Assembly: GCF_027887165.1 (NCBI RefSeq)
Contig: NC_077229.1
Coordinates: 203,260,822-203,324,821, forward strand
Reading direction: 5' to 3'
Origin: Monodelphis domestica
Lineage: Eukaryota > Chordata > Mammalia > Didelphimorphia > Didelphidae
DNA length: 64,000 nucleotides
The notes under the pieces are model-generated. The model was not told the DNA's origin. It worked only from the letters and a program-made list of their open reading frames with translations, and did not search any database. Below are positions 47,166-57,240 of this stretch, piece by piece (position 1 is the first letter of the stretch; each line of letters starts with the position of its first letter). Made by a program: the position numbers and the translations under genes.

Positions 47166-47453
47166 TCTAATTACCCCCAGTGCAGGAGTTTGCTGGAAGA
47201 AGATGTGAAATATATGGTCTTTGAGTTTACCTTTGGCTATGAGAATCTATAAATCTTAAAAGTTTTATTTACCCCTATTACACCAACCTAACTTGAATTA
47301 TAAGTTGATTTTTTGGTGCAAATTATTTTTACTAATTAGAGAGGTTGCTACTCATTGAACTTTGAGGTGATATGAAAACACATGGAGGGTCAAATAGAAA
47401 CAGCTTTGAAAGTTTCTCGGTTCTTTTGATATTTATAGCATCTGATTACAAAC

Positions 47454-47718
47454 CTGAAAATAGAGATTACACAACCAGTGGTCCAAATCTGAACAAATCA
47501 AATCTTCAATTTTCCTGAAATGTTCAAGTTTCTGATCATAATGACCTCGGAGAAGTGGACACTTGAATTTTCCCTCCACTATATCAAAGTTGTTGTCACA
47601 GAAAGGAAAAGCTCCCCAGCCTACTACGCGGTCAATAGACACATAAGTCCCACGAAAGAGAAGAAATTCAAACAGGAGAGTCATGCCAGGCTTCACGTGT
47701 TCATTAGAAGGCAGAACC
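47454..47718 (-). CDS. Coding exon of an unidentified split gene, C2-like domain
   Basis: On the minus strand an excellent acceptor ('tatctttctcctccctag', AG at 47719-47720) opens a 265-bp exon. The first base completes a codon from an upstream exon; the next 88 codons are open, and the exon ends in phase 0 at CAG/gtttgt. Residues include 'MKHVKPGMTLLFEFLLFRG', then 'DRVVGWGAFPFCDNNFD', 'EGKFKCPLLRGHYD', 'FRKIEDLI' and 'DLDHWLCNLYFQ'. Alternating hydrophobic strands around a G-W-G-x-F-P motif and a G-K-F-K-x-P-L-L-R-G motif suggest the second half of a C2-like beta-sandwich, as in ciliary/nephrocystin-type proteins; this is inference. It joins in frame to exon 42364-42574. The family is not certain (OFCC1 is a weak guess). 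The preceding exon, which should end with two bases of a codon, was not found in the window. Confidence 0.75.
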
Positions 47719-48074
47719 TAGGGAGGAGAAAGATAAACTTATGAGCTACTTGCTAGAACACTTTAGAAAACAATACAAAGTATAATTCAAATTAAATCTC
47801 TCATAAACATAAATATAAGAAGACGTCAATGGAGGTGTGCTGAAACTCACGGAAACTTTATTAATTGAGTGGATATAACTAGACCTTCTACATGTAGGCC
47901 ATATTTTTTTAACATCAGAAAATTCATTCTACAAAGAAACTCAATGAGTACAGTGAACGTTCTTTTTTCTCAAAAGACTTTTAATACTAGACAATGTATA
48001 ATGAAGAAAAACTTCATGAATATAGTGATAGAAGAAATACATTCCTCCAAGGAAAATATTTAATAGCAATTTTT
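47719..48074 (-). other. Intron upstream of exon 47454-47718, no repeat recognised
   Basis: It contains the polypyrimidine tract of the acceptor and otherwise unassigned A/T-rich sequence. The open frames 47869-48063 (plus) and 47941-48132 (minus) have no recognisable feature. Confidence 0.4.
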
Positions 48075-48190
48075 TAGAAGGTAAGTTCCTTGAGAGTAGA
48101 CAGACCAATTTTTTCATTTGTACCTCTAACATTTAACAATACTGCCTAGCACCACATATGTGTTTAATATGTGCTTTTTGTTCATTTATT
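48075..48190 (+). mobile_element. L2 3' end
   Basis: 'ggtaagttccttgagagtag' then 'tttgtacctctaacattta' and 'ctgcctagcaccacatatgtg' match the L2 terminus. The hAT element lies just downstream. Confidence 0.6.
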
Positions 48191-48202
48191 TAGACTATAG
48201 AC

Positions 48203-48438
48203 CAACAGTTCTCATTTTTTTTTTACTTTAAGACCCCCTTTATAGTCTTAAAAATTATTGAGGATGCTTTTGTCCCCCCCAAAAAAATTTTTGGTTTCTG
48301 TGAGTTTATATCTATCAAGATGTAATGTATTAGAAATTAAAACTTCTAGTATTTTTATGAAAATTTTGAATGTGCAGAATCCCTGAAAGAATCTTGGGAA
48401 TGCCCATAGGTATCCAGACCATACTTGGAGAACTGTTG
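48203..48438. mobile_element. Non-autonomous hAT-type DNA transposon
   Basis: Perfect 11-bp terminal inverted repeats (CAACAGTTCTC at 48203-48213, GAGAACTGTTG at 48428-48438) are flanked by an 8-bp duplication with one difference (ctatagac at 48195-48202, ctataaac at 48439-48446). Internal blocks 'aagaccccctttatagtctt' then 'aaaaattattgagga' and 'aatctt...gaatgcccataggtatccagaccatac' fit a known mammalian hAT MITE type. At 236 bp it has no transposase and is probably internally deleted. Confidence 0.85.
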
Positions 48439-48446
48439 CTATAAAC

Positions 48447-49391
48447 AATACAGAAAAAAAGGTATTTGAGATTTGATCATTTTTCCAACAATCCTTCCTG
48501 GTTCAGTTATCCAGCTAAGCAGTTTACTTTGATAAATAAAAGCTGGTAATTGTCAAACTTCCATAATGAGCTATGATGATGGCATCTCAGTGAACAATCA
48601 AGGGGTCAAAAAGGGAGCTAAGCAACTTTAAAAGAAAAGCTGCAAAACTTTTCAACCTTTAGATTTTCCAGTGCTTCTGGTAAACCCTGAAGGTATTCCT
48701 ATTCCTCTACTTTCTACTTTCTTGCCATTTTTTGATTTATCTGATGTGTCTTTCAAAGTCTAATCTCCATTTACATATATTCCCCCTCTAGTTAGGAATA
48801 AAGAACAAGGATAGGACCATAAAAATATACCTCTGGGGCCTGGGGGAAGGCAGCTAAAAACTGACCATGTTTCTTTGCCTCTGTTAAAGGAACCAACTCA
48901 AAGGAAATCCAGACCACTACCTTTCATCCTGATGGCTACATATTAGGCTTGGAAGATTTTATTGAATGATTCCAGGCTAAAGTAAACAACCTAAGATATG
49001 AGGAAAATGAAAAATACCTCCTGGAAGTGTGCCTTATTAAAAGTGAAATTATTGCTTAATCTCTATGATGAGAAAAAAAGCGATAACTTTAGTTTATTCT
49101 TGCTATTAAGTGTAGTGCTATTTATTAGTCAGTGGACTTCTATTTTCTGTTGTCCTGTCCTATGATACATACTTTTCAAGCAAACACTCACTAAGATTAA
49201 AATTAATATCATTATCTGGAAATAAAAATCATGATAAAATATAGACAGCTAATAAATAAAATTTCAAGAGAGCAAGAAACTCTCATGGATGATTAATACA
49301 AGTTGAATAGTGATGAGTCAGAGGATGGGCAGTAAGGGGAGAAAAGATAAATTTGCCAGAGTTGAGTAGCAGCAACAGTCAAGAAAATAGC
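48447..49391. other. Unassigned sequence
   Basis: No repeat signature recognised. A plus-strand stretch near 48887-48965 is open in two frames but lacks splice signals or a domain. Confidence 0.35.
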
Positions 49392-49432
49392 AAGGAAGGC
49401 CTGAAGGATAATAACTAAAATGAACATAGTCC
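49392..49432. repeat. Inverted-repeat arm, left
   Basis: 41 bp that are the exact reverse complement of 50624-50664. It consists of the end of an antisense MIR tail plus 12 bp of flanking sequence. The arm continues after the RTE-like insertion: 50034-50045 ('ttactaagtgcc') matches with one difference. Confidence 0.95.
49424..49432. repeat. Target-site duplication, left copy (RTE-like element)
   Basis: 'acatagtcc', repeated at 50025-50033. Confidence 0.85.
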
Positions 49433-50024
49433 ATATAGTATAGTAGTAGTCTCTCAGTAACTGAGGATGACGATTGTCTTTGTGCACTTTCATCTGTGAT
49501 GTAGATGAGCGTGCACAAAAACACTTGTGCGTGAAGGAGATTTAAGTGGAAAAGTCGATGCACAGAGACAGTCCCACTCTCTCCGCATTGGAAGCCTGGG
49601 TCCAGTGGCACGAAAAGTTGTTACACCTAGAGACTTCCTCAGCTGCATTGGATGACCGTGTTGTCTTTTGTGCTCCAACACGCCCAGAGCACTCCACAGT
49701 GCTTTGCTGCGTCGCCATCTCAGCCGTTGAACCTTCTTATTGGTTTCTTCCGCCTGTTCCACCAAAGCAGTCTTCACATGCTGGGTGAGCAAAGCCCTGG
49801 TTCACCAGGGGTCTATGACCCACTGGCTACCCTCACAAGGTTTAGCCGGCTTGTCGAAGCCATTACCTGGGGTGTGACCGCTGCTGTATGCTAGCAGCTA
49901 CTAGGAGCCAAAAGTGAGAGCAGGGTGTCAGGTGAGGATCAAAGGTTGGAGAGCTGCCCTAGGAGGGCATGACAAGCCCTCCATACCAGAGATACTACTC
50001 CTCCCTGAGCACCCCGTACACCCC
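49433..50024 (-). mobile_element. RTE-like short retroelement inserted in an inverted-repeat arm
   Basis: 592 bp between 'acatagtcc' duplications (49424-49432 and 50025-50033). On the minus strand it starts 'ggggtgtacggggtgctcag' and ends in a (CTA)n-type tail 'ctactactatactata'. A tail of short tandem repeats instead of poly(A) is typical of RTE-clade elements and their SINE partners. It keeps many CpGs compared with its surroundings, which suggests recent age. The frames over it (49490-49894) have no recognisable domain. The same element, shorter, lies in L1 copy B (31930-32160). Confidence 0.75.
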
Positions 50025-50033
50025 ACATAGTCC
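50025..50033. repeat. Target-site duplication, right copy (RTE-like element)
   Basis: Exact copy of 49424-49432. Confidence 0.85.
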
Positions 50034-50109
50034 TTACTAAGTGCCTAAATAGCAAAGTTCTGCTCAAGAAGGTCACTCTTTCAGTAGGTCATTGATACAG
50101 ACAAGGAGA

Positions 50110-50125
50110 TCTCTCTCTCTCTCTG

Positions 50126-50193
<68 letters not shown>
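50110..50193. repeat. (CT)n / (CTGTCT)n microsatellite
   Basis: About 40 CT units with four CTGT interruptions near the left end. It lies between the inverted-repeat arms. Confidence 0.95.
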
Positions 50194-50196
<3 letters not shown>

Positions 50197-50404
50197 CATT
50201 ATATTCTAAATTATTGATTTCCATGGTTGTATATATTTTGATAAGTGGTAAAAGAGGGTGAACTTTGAAATTTCCAAGGTCCCCACAATTTCTGTTGCAC
50301 ACAAGGGTAATAATGCACTTCACTTGAAACTGACTCTCCATTGACTCTGGTAAGCTTCTGAGCCTTCAGGAACCCTCCTAAAAGTTCCTGAGTTCCTGGG
50401 ATTC

Positions 50405-50655
50405 CACTAAAAATGACAGTATCTACCAGGCCCAGAGACAGGAAGACAGGAGTTCAGGTCCAATCTCAGATATTTCCTAGTTGTGTAACCCTGGATATGC
50501 TATTTAACCTTATTTGCCTCCGTTTCCTCAATTAAAACATGAGAGTAATGATAGCACATTCCTCCAAGACTTGCTGTGAGGATCAAATGTCATAATATTT
50601 GCATAGTATCTGGCATTTAGTAAGGACTATGTTCATTTTAGTTATTATCCTTCAG
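50405..50655 (+). mobile_element. MIR/Ther1-type SINE
   Basis: 'caggaagacaggagttcagg' (B-box region), 'gttgtgtaaccctggatatgc', 'ttgctgtgaggatcaaatgtc' then 'ataatatttgcatagtatctgg' and 'catttagtaaggactatgtt'. Its 3' end forms the right inverted-repeat arm. Confidence 0.8.
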
Positions 50656-50664
50656 GCCTTCCTT
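50624..50664. repeat. Inverted-repeat arm, right
   Basis: Exact reverse complement of 49392-49432. It spans the MIR 3' end and the 12 bp of flank 'caggccttcctt'. Confidence 0.95.
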
Positions 50665-51569
50665 CTAGCTAGGAAAAATTAAATTTCCCATCAGTATTCT
50701 TAATGACAATGTATTACAAAAGAAATGATAGAAACAAACCAATTTTTTAAAAGTAAATGGAAATAAGCACATATGGACTCCTTTTAGTGACCTTAAAGTG
50801 CCAGTTTCTCCACCATCTATCTATAGGAAACAATCTTGAGCATAAAAATGAATGAAATGAACTGATTGGTCATATGCGAGTCAATTTCACCAGCTCCAGA
50901 GATGTGGTCAATTTCTTTGCCTTTTTTTCAAAGGCTAGTACATGACAGGAATAATTTCCCTCAATGCATAGCCCTTAATGTCTTGTTCAATCATATGTAT
51001 GTATTTAATTAGACATGGGTGAGAATGGGAAATTGCTTAAGAATACATTTGGAATGACAAACATAGCCATTGATATGTAGGTGTAGTTTATATTATTTAT
51101 GTAAATATATTCTAAGACTTTGTGTAGGCTTAAAATGAAAGAGAAACATCTGTTGAAAAATGCCATAACCCTGTGGCAGCTGCTATTAAACCATTAACAG
51201 TATCAGGTTTCATTTAAACCAGATTTACCATTTTCTATAACAGCCCGTGGGAAAGCTAAAAACATTAGGCACAAATTACTGACAAAAGAGATCCTTAATC
51301 AAGCCATACTTTTCATTTGGCTAGTTGGATGCTAGTAACCTTTGTGAAGTGGGAGTGAAAGGTGGAAAGAAAAAAATGGAGAAAGAGTACAGTTCAGTCA
51401 CCTGCTTTTTCTCCCTAAGTGAAAAATAATGAAGCCGAGCAAAACTATGTTTTTAACCAAAATTCCATCTATTTTATATTCTCATATTGCATTATTAGAG
51501 CAATTACAAGTTTATATTAGTAACAACTATAGACCATAAGAATGGAATGCAGAAGGCACTCCCTCTGCT
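50665..51569. other. Unassigned A/T-rich sequence
   Basis: No gene or repeat recognised in about 900 bp. Confidence 0.35.
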
Positions 51570-51800
51570 ACAGGTTTTTTTAGCTTCCTTGGAAGCTCAG
51601 CTCAAGAAACACCTTCTACATGAAGCCTTTACTTATTCCCCAAGTTTATAATATCTCCTCTAAAATGTGACCAAGTATTCATGCTATGTACATTTTAAAT
51701 TGCCTTAGTTTTTATATTTTCATCTGTGCACATGCTATCTAATCCCCATTCCCTAAAATGGAAAATCCTTAAGATTTGGGACCATTTCTTTTTGGAGGTA
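51570..51800 (+). mobile_element. L2 3' region, left of a SINE insertion
   Basis: 'ggaagctcagctcaagaaac' then 'accttctacatgaagccttt', 'ataatatctcctctaaaatg' and 'ttaagatttgggaccatttctttt' match successive L2 blocks. It is broken by the MAR1 SINE. Confidence 0.75.
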
Positions 51801-51804
51801 TCAG

Positions 51805-52070
51805 GGGGGAGAGTGGTTCTTTTCAGTGAGTATAGCACTGGATTTGGAATCAAGAAGATTCATCTTCATGAATTCAAATCTAATCTCAGACAGTTGCTAA
51901 CTGTGTGACCCTGGGCAAGTCACTTAGTCCTTCTTGCCTCAGTTTCCTCATCTTTAAAATGAAATGGAGAAGGAAATGGCAAACCACAGCAGTGTCTTTG
52001 CAAAGAAAACCCCAAATTGGGTCATAAAGAGTCAGACATGACTGAAATTAATGAACAACAAAGACAACAA
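51805..52070 (+). mobile_element. MAR1-type SINE inserted into L2
   Basis: 'gtgtgaccctgggcaagtca', 'ttgcctcagtttcctcatct', 'ggagaaggaaatggcaaacc' and 'agagtcagacatgactgaaa' then 'gaacaacaaagacaac' are in canonical order. Confidence 0.9.
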
Positions 52071-52140
52071 TACCCTCAGAACCTGGCACAGTACCTGAGA
52101 GATAGTAGGTACTGATTAATTTTTTGTTGTTGTTAGTTGA
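52071..52140 (+). mobile_element. L2 3' terminus, right of the SINE insertion
   Basis: 'cctcagaacctggcacagta' then 'cctgagagatagtaggtactgatta' resumes the L2 interrupted at about 51800. Confidence 0.75.
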
Positions 52141-52639
52141 TTGATAGAGAATCAGAAATATGCTAGCAGCCTGTTGTCACTTAAAGGAAGAACAATTTGG
52201 AGAATGAACCATAGGTCTAGCTCCATATCAGACATTACAATGTCATCTTGAATATGTAAGGTAACTGTTCTACATATATTTTCTAGATTCCTGATTGTCC
52301 CATCTATTAAATATAGAGACTACCTGATTTTTCTCACTTGAAGAAGCGAGTGAGAGAATATATGAAGGTAATGCCAATAGTATAAAGTGTTATATAAATA
52401 TATTTTCATAAAATAGCATACAGAACAAAACATGGCAATCATAGCAACTCCACAAGCAAAATTCCCTATCTCCTGCTCTCGAATACCTCATGACTCTAGC
52501 AGGTGTCATTCAATAGTGGAGTCTGAACTGTGGATTGGTAATCATTGAGTCCTTCCCTGTCAACAACCACAAACACTATTCAATTTTGAATAGGAAATAA
52601 TGAGTAGCACAAGATAAGCAGATATGAATGGATGACATT
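52141..52639. other. Unassigned sequence
   Basis: No repeat or exon recognised. Confidence 0.3.
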
Positions 52640-53720
52640 CACATTATCTCTACCCTCTCCCCAAATGCACGTCTCCATTAAAATTCCCCATTTCTGTGGA
52701 TGACATCAACATCTTTCCAATCTCCCAAGTTCTCAAACTTCTTATCCTTCACTCTTCCTCAACTGAAACCACTCCCCTTTAAAGGTACCAATGATCTCTA
52801 CATTCATGAAATATATTGACTTTTTCTGAACTATTATCTTTTGGACACCTCTGAAGTATACACTCACCTTCTGCTCCTGCATACTTAATCCTCTTCCCTC
52901 TTCTTACATTCTCAGTTGGTAACTTATTGGCTCACATCAGTTTAATTATTTGATAACTCCCAAAGCTATGTATCTAAACCTACTAGCTCTTCTAAATTCA
53001 ATTGCTGCATCAACAATTGTCCATTGGACAGTTTGAGTTTGATTTCTCATCAATATCTCTAACACAAAGTTTCAAAGGCAAATTCTTTACATTTCTCTCC
53101 AAACCAACCATTTATTCAATGTTCCATTTTTCTGTTGAGAGCAACACAAAAAAAAGTTCCCATCATATGAGTTTAGAATCTTGGTATTTTATTATCTTTA
53201 ACTCTTCGCTGACAAAGAATTAAGTAAAGATGTAAAAAACAGTTCAGTCCACCCTGATTTGATCAAAATCAGAAGTTCTGAGTCATCCTAGTATCAGTAA
53301 AAACATATGAAAGACCATTGCTGTTACTAAATGAAACCACAGAAAGATTACTGCTTATTCTGAAGTACTACATAACTATGAGTTACTTTTATTACATGTG
53401 ACCTCATACTTACAAAGACTACAAAAACATTTTGGTGCATATAGGAAATTTTTGTCTTATGTCAGCATTTTGTATATAGCAGGGCTATAATCAATGGTTA
53501 TTGATTAAGTTCTCAGTTCTATGTAATTCCTATATTTTCTATTGAAGAATTATTCCTGTTACCCCATTCCTAGATCTTGACATCCTCTAAATCTCTTTGT
53601 ATCAGTTAAAATTTAAACTCCTTAACATTTTTTTTTATTAAAAACTTTTTACAGTCTCAATCTGATCTACTTTTCCTTCCAGGACACTTCAACCAAATTT
53701 AAACTGTCATGGCTTGTCAG
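52640..53720 (+). mobile_element. Old L2 internal region
   Basis: Diverged L2 blocks run in order: 'aaaggtaccaatgatctcta' then 'ttttctgaactattatc' near 52795; 'cattggacagtttgagtttg' near 53024; and 'aaatttaaactccttaacat...acagtctcaatctgatctac' near 53610-53670. The 73-codon frame 53002-53223 lies inside it and is not a host gene. Confidence 0.55.
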
Positions 53721-54590
53721 TCAGTCTAGACTTTGCTCTTTGTTAGCCATCAGAGCCAATACTTCAATAGAATCAAAGTAGTTCAAAGTGAAAATAAAAG
53801 GTAAATGGAATTTGAATAAAGGCCAATAAACTTATTCCTTGTCAGTGTCTTTTCTTCCCAATGTTTGATTGATCATGAAACTAATCTAAATATATTTTAA
53901 TTTTACATGTTTTATCACTACTTTTGCAATTTGAAAAGGAAACTATAAGAATCTTTTAAATTAAAATAATTTAATATTTCTAACTAATATTTCTATGCAG
54001 AAATCCAATTACTTCATATACAGAAATTAGTCAATCAACAAACATTTCTAGAGTTGCCACTACAAATAAATCAATTAATTTCTCTAGAAAGATTTTTTTA
54101 AAAGAACTAGAAATACAAAATTTATAAAATATTTGGAAGCTAATGTACCATGGGACATTCACTATTTAAATACAATTACAAGACATTCCTTGAAGTAATT
54201 AAGAATAGTAAATAATTTTAAGGACATGCATTGCTCATGATTAGGCTTTCCTAATATAATAACAATGACCATATTGCTTAATTTAATTTATATATTTTGA
54301 CTTATACCAATCAAACTACAGTGGAACACCTCATAGAGTCAGACAAAAAAAGCTCAAAATTCTTTTATAAGAACAAAAGATCTAGAATTCAATAGCCTAA
54401 AAACTATTGCATTGTAATAATAGATGACAAGGGAATGAAAGAGGTTTAGATGAAACTACTCAAATAGAAGAAGATCTATGGAAGAAAAAACTAAAACTAA
54501 AGGCAAGAATAAACTAGATTATTAATGCTGAATGATAGAGTTGATAGTATGACCAAAACGCTATGTGCAGAAAGAGATAATGCTTTCCAC
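53721..54590. other. Unassigned A/T-rich sequence
   Basis: No gene or clear repeat recognised. Confidence 0.35.
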
Positions 54591-54597
54591 ACTTCCC

Positions 54598-54660
54598 TTA
54601 AAAGAAGAAGAATGAAGAAGAGGAAGAGGAGTATGAGGAAGATAAGGAAGAGTAAGATGA
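54598..54660. repeat. GAA/GAG-rich low-complexity tract
   Basis: 'aagaagaagaatgaagaaga' type sequence over about 60 bp. Confidence 0.8.
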
Positions 54661-54936
54661 GGACACTGGCCAGATTCTAGGTCATGACCCTTCTCTTGTC
54701 AAGGAATTCATTACCTGAATCATCAACTTTATTCTCCATCTTCTTCATCTCACCCTTGGGTTCTTGAATGTTCATATTGATATCCCTTCAAACACAATGG
54801 TTTTCAGTTCATAAAGCCTCCTCAATCCTTATCTACATTCTACCATGTTAATTATACTTTTAGAATTGATGATCTCTCAAAACTTGCAACCTATGGGTTC
54901 TCTAACTTAAAATTTTCTTCTTGACGACTACAAAAA

Positions 54937-55092
54937 GAGCTGTTATAAATATATTGCTGCATATGGAGACATTTTTGTCAATAACCACTATAGTGGAATC
55001 TCAAAAAGGTAAGGATATTTAAACTACCTTATTTGCATAACTCCAAATCACTTTCCATAAAGATTATACCATTTCAATATCCCACCAAAAAT
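54937..55092 (-). mobile_element. L1 3' ORF2 fragment, antisense
   Basis: 'actacaaaaagagctgttat' then 'aaatatattgctgcatatgg' and 'atttgcataactccaaatcact' are the reverse complement of L1 ORF2 3' blocks ('atagctgtgctctttgtggtgg' and 'tctggaggacaatttggaactatg' in the plus-strand copy just downstream). Confidence 0.65.
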
Positions 55093-55336
55093 CCACTGTA
55101 ACTGGATCATGAAGTGGATAGAGAAATGGACCTTGACAGGGGAAGACCTAAATCTAGATTCAGCCTGAGACACTTATCAGCTGTGTGATCCCCTCATGAA
55201 TTCCTTAACCTCTATTTACTCACCTATAAAGAGAGTATAGATAATAGCATCTATCTCCCAGACTTGTTGTGAGGATCAAATGAAATCATAATTGTAATGT
55301 ACTTAGCAGAGTGCTGGTCACAAAGTAAGTGCTATA
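55093..55336 (+). mobile_element. MIR/Ther1-type SINE, left of an L1 insertion
   Basis: 'ctaaatctagattcagcctg' (B-box end), 'gctgtgtgatcccctcatg', 'ttgttgtgaggatcaaatga' and 'acttagcagagtgctggtcac' are in MIR order. The tail continues at 56118. Confidence 0.85.
55325..55336. repeat. Target-site duplication, left copy (L1 in MIR)
   Basis: 'gtaagtgctata', repeated at 56106-56117. Confidence 0.95.
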
Positions 55337-56105
55337 CGCCTGGTGGAGTTATGAATTGGTCCAACCATTCTGGAGGACAATTTGGAACTATGCCCAAAGG
55401 ACTTTAAAAGGCTGCCTCCCCTTTGATCCAGCCATACCACTGCTGGATTTGTACCCCAGAGAGATAATAAGGAAAAAGATTTGTACAAAAATATTCATAG
55501 CTGTGCTCTTTGTGGTGGCAAAAAAATTGGAAAATGAGGGAGTGTCCATCAATTGGAAAATGGCTGAACAAATTGTGGTATATGTTGGTGATGGAATACT
55601 ATTATGCTCAAAGGAATAATGAGCTGGAGGAATTCCATGTGAACTGGAAAGACCTCCAGGAATTGATGCAGAATGAAAGGAGCAGAACCAGGCGAACACA
55701 AAGTCTGATACATAATGGCACAATCAAATGCAATAGAATTTTCTACTAATAGCAATGCAATGACCCAGGGCAATCCAGAGGAATTTAGGAGAAAGAATAC
55801 TGTCCACATCCAAAGAACTGTGGAAATGGAAATGCTTTAGAAAAATATGAGATTGATCACATAGTGTGATAGGAATATGATTCGTTTTTGATGAAAAAGG
55901 ATCAGTCTACTGCATAAAGGAACAGTCTACTGTTATTCTACTAAATAACACGGAAAAAGTTTTGAACAATGATACATGTATAACACAGTGGAACTGCTTG
56001 TCAGATTTGGTAGGGGAGAATAAAGAGGGGAGTGGGGATCGTGAATTATGTAACCGTGGAAAAATATTCTAAATGAAAAAAGGAAAATTTTAAATTTAAA
56101 AAAGT
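55337..56105 (+). mobile_element. 5'-truncated L1 inserted into a MIR
   Basis: 769 bp of L1 3' end: the end of ORF2 ('ggtccaaccattctggagga', 'ggaattccatgtgaactgg'), 3' UTR and a short A-rich tail. The 12-bp duplication and tail mark a standard target-primed insertion. The open frames 55329-55749 are pieces of ORF2. Confidence 0.9.
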
Positions 56106-56117
56106 GTAAGTGCTATA
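56106..56117. repeat. Target-site duplication, right copy (L1 in MIR)
   Basis: Exact copy of 55325-55336. The MIR resumes here. Confidence 0.95.
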
Positions 56118-56142
56118 TAAATGTTAGCTATTATTAGTTAGT
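56118..56142 (+). mobile_element. MIR tail, right of the L1 insertion
   Basis: 'taaatgttagctattattag', the canonical MIR/Ther1 3' end. Confidence 0.85.
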
Positions 56143-56654
56143 CTTTTTCTTTACAACCCTGTAAAATTGATTCTTTGTAATTCTTTTCATTTTTTTCAGT
56201 TTTGGGCGAAATTAGAATGATTTTCAACAAAAGTAGAAAGCAACACATACATACATAAGCATATTGCAAATGAATATTCAAACAAGAGATACCCATTATG
56301 TTGAAGTGTTATGGGGTGTTATGGAGAGATACAAAGATGTCTAAGACATTGTCTTTGTATCTGCTTAATTGACCTTACCTTGAACACTCACTCATTTTAT
56401 CCATATTAAAAAAATAGGAAAAGTTTATCATTAAAAGTATATTTTGTTATTTTTCATGGAGAATGGATCATAGCAGAAATTAAAGCAGTTATATCCCAGT
56501 TCCATCATTTTACCTTAACTTCACTATGGACTAATTTATTTCTCTGTTACAAAAATGTTCAACTAAAAATAATTTATTCTAGAGGCAATGAATTCTAAAT
56601 GAAAAACTTAAGCTAACAAATTCAGTTCTGAGACTTTTATTTTTTTACTTATCA
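56143..56654. other. Unassigned A/T-rich sequence
   Basis: No gene or repeat recognised. Confidence 0.3.
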
Positions 56655-56790
56655 AATAATCAAATAAGCAGTCAGATAGCAAATTCAATCTTGTTTATTT
56701 ATATAGAGAGAGTAAGCCCATTGGCAGACTCCATCTTGTTGCCAATTTTCAAGAAGACATGAGGGGGAGGCTTGTGAGCCCATTGTACTA
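56655..56790 (-). mobile_element. LTR 3' fragment, antisense
   Basis: It is the reverse complement of the 3' part of the LTR at 60000-60400, nearly 90% identical by eye over about 135 bp ('ggcaacaagatgga', 'taaataaacaagattgaatt', 'ctgactgcttatttgat'). Confidence 0.7.
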
Positions 56791-57179
56791 AAAGATAAAA
56801 TTTTGAACATCTTCATTTTGATTAGATCAAAAACTAAAAAGAAATTAAACATATATATGTGTGTGGAATTTGCAAACATATCTCTTAGAACAAAGACATG
56901 TTTGATAATTTCTAAACAGCTATTGTTCCTTCTTCACCCTAAATATAGCAATCTCTGAGTAGATACTGATCTTTGAATGTCTGTGATATTTTTCTGACAT
57001 TGAAGTATATAAATCAACTCTACTCCCACCCTCCTACAAAGCCTGTCAATCAAGGGCTCTGACTATTTTAGAAATGATCCTGTAGAGACAAACAACTTCA
57101 TAGGCAGATTGCCACTCTTATCTCTTTTCAGTAGCTATATTTTATACCTGAGGAAATTCATTCAGTTTTCTTAGTCTTC
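56791..57179. other. Unassigned sequence
   Basis: A short (TA)/(TG) run near 56850; nothing else recognised. Confidence 0.3.
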
Positions 57180-57240
57180 AAAGAATTATAGGAACATAAA
57201 TTTAAAACTGGAACAGATCTTAGAAAGTCCCTCTAGACCA
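57180..57240 (-). mobile_element. MIR-related SINE fragment, antisense
   Basis: 'ggaacataaatttaaaactg' then 'gaacagatcttagaaagtccctctagacca' is the antisense of 'tggactagatgatctctaaggtcccttccagctctaaatctatg'. Confidence 0.55.

Larger units (their letters stand above)
42575..47453 (-). other. Intron between the two supported exons
   Basis: 4.9 kb with GT...AG ends on the minus strand. It contains A/T-rich unassigned DNA at 42600-44000 (with a short TG run near 42910), then MIR, an antisense L2 split by an LTR, further SINEs and unassigned DNA. No additional exon was recognised inside. Confidence 0.55.

Noticed and set aside
48887..48970. Plus-strand frame reading 'TNSKEIQTTTFHPDGYILGL'
   Set aside because: It is short, has a competing open frame over the same bases, and lacks splice signals.
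49490..49894. Frames of 80-100 codons over a CpG-rich segment, considered as a small gene or CpG island promoter
   Set aside because: The segment is a bounded retroelement with exact target duplications and another copy in the window.
54698..54790. Minus-strand stretch reading 'DINMNIQEPKGEMKKMENKV' before a donor-like GTAATG
   Set aside because: It is open for only about 31 codons, has no acceptor of quality, and its phase (1) does not fit the upstream side of exon 47454-47718, which needs phase 2.
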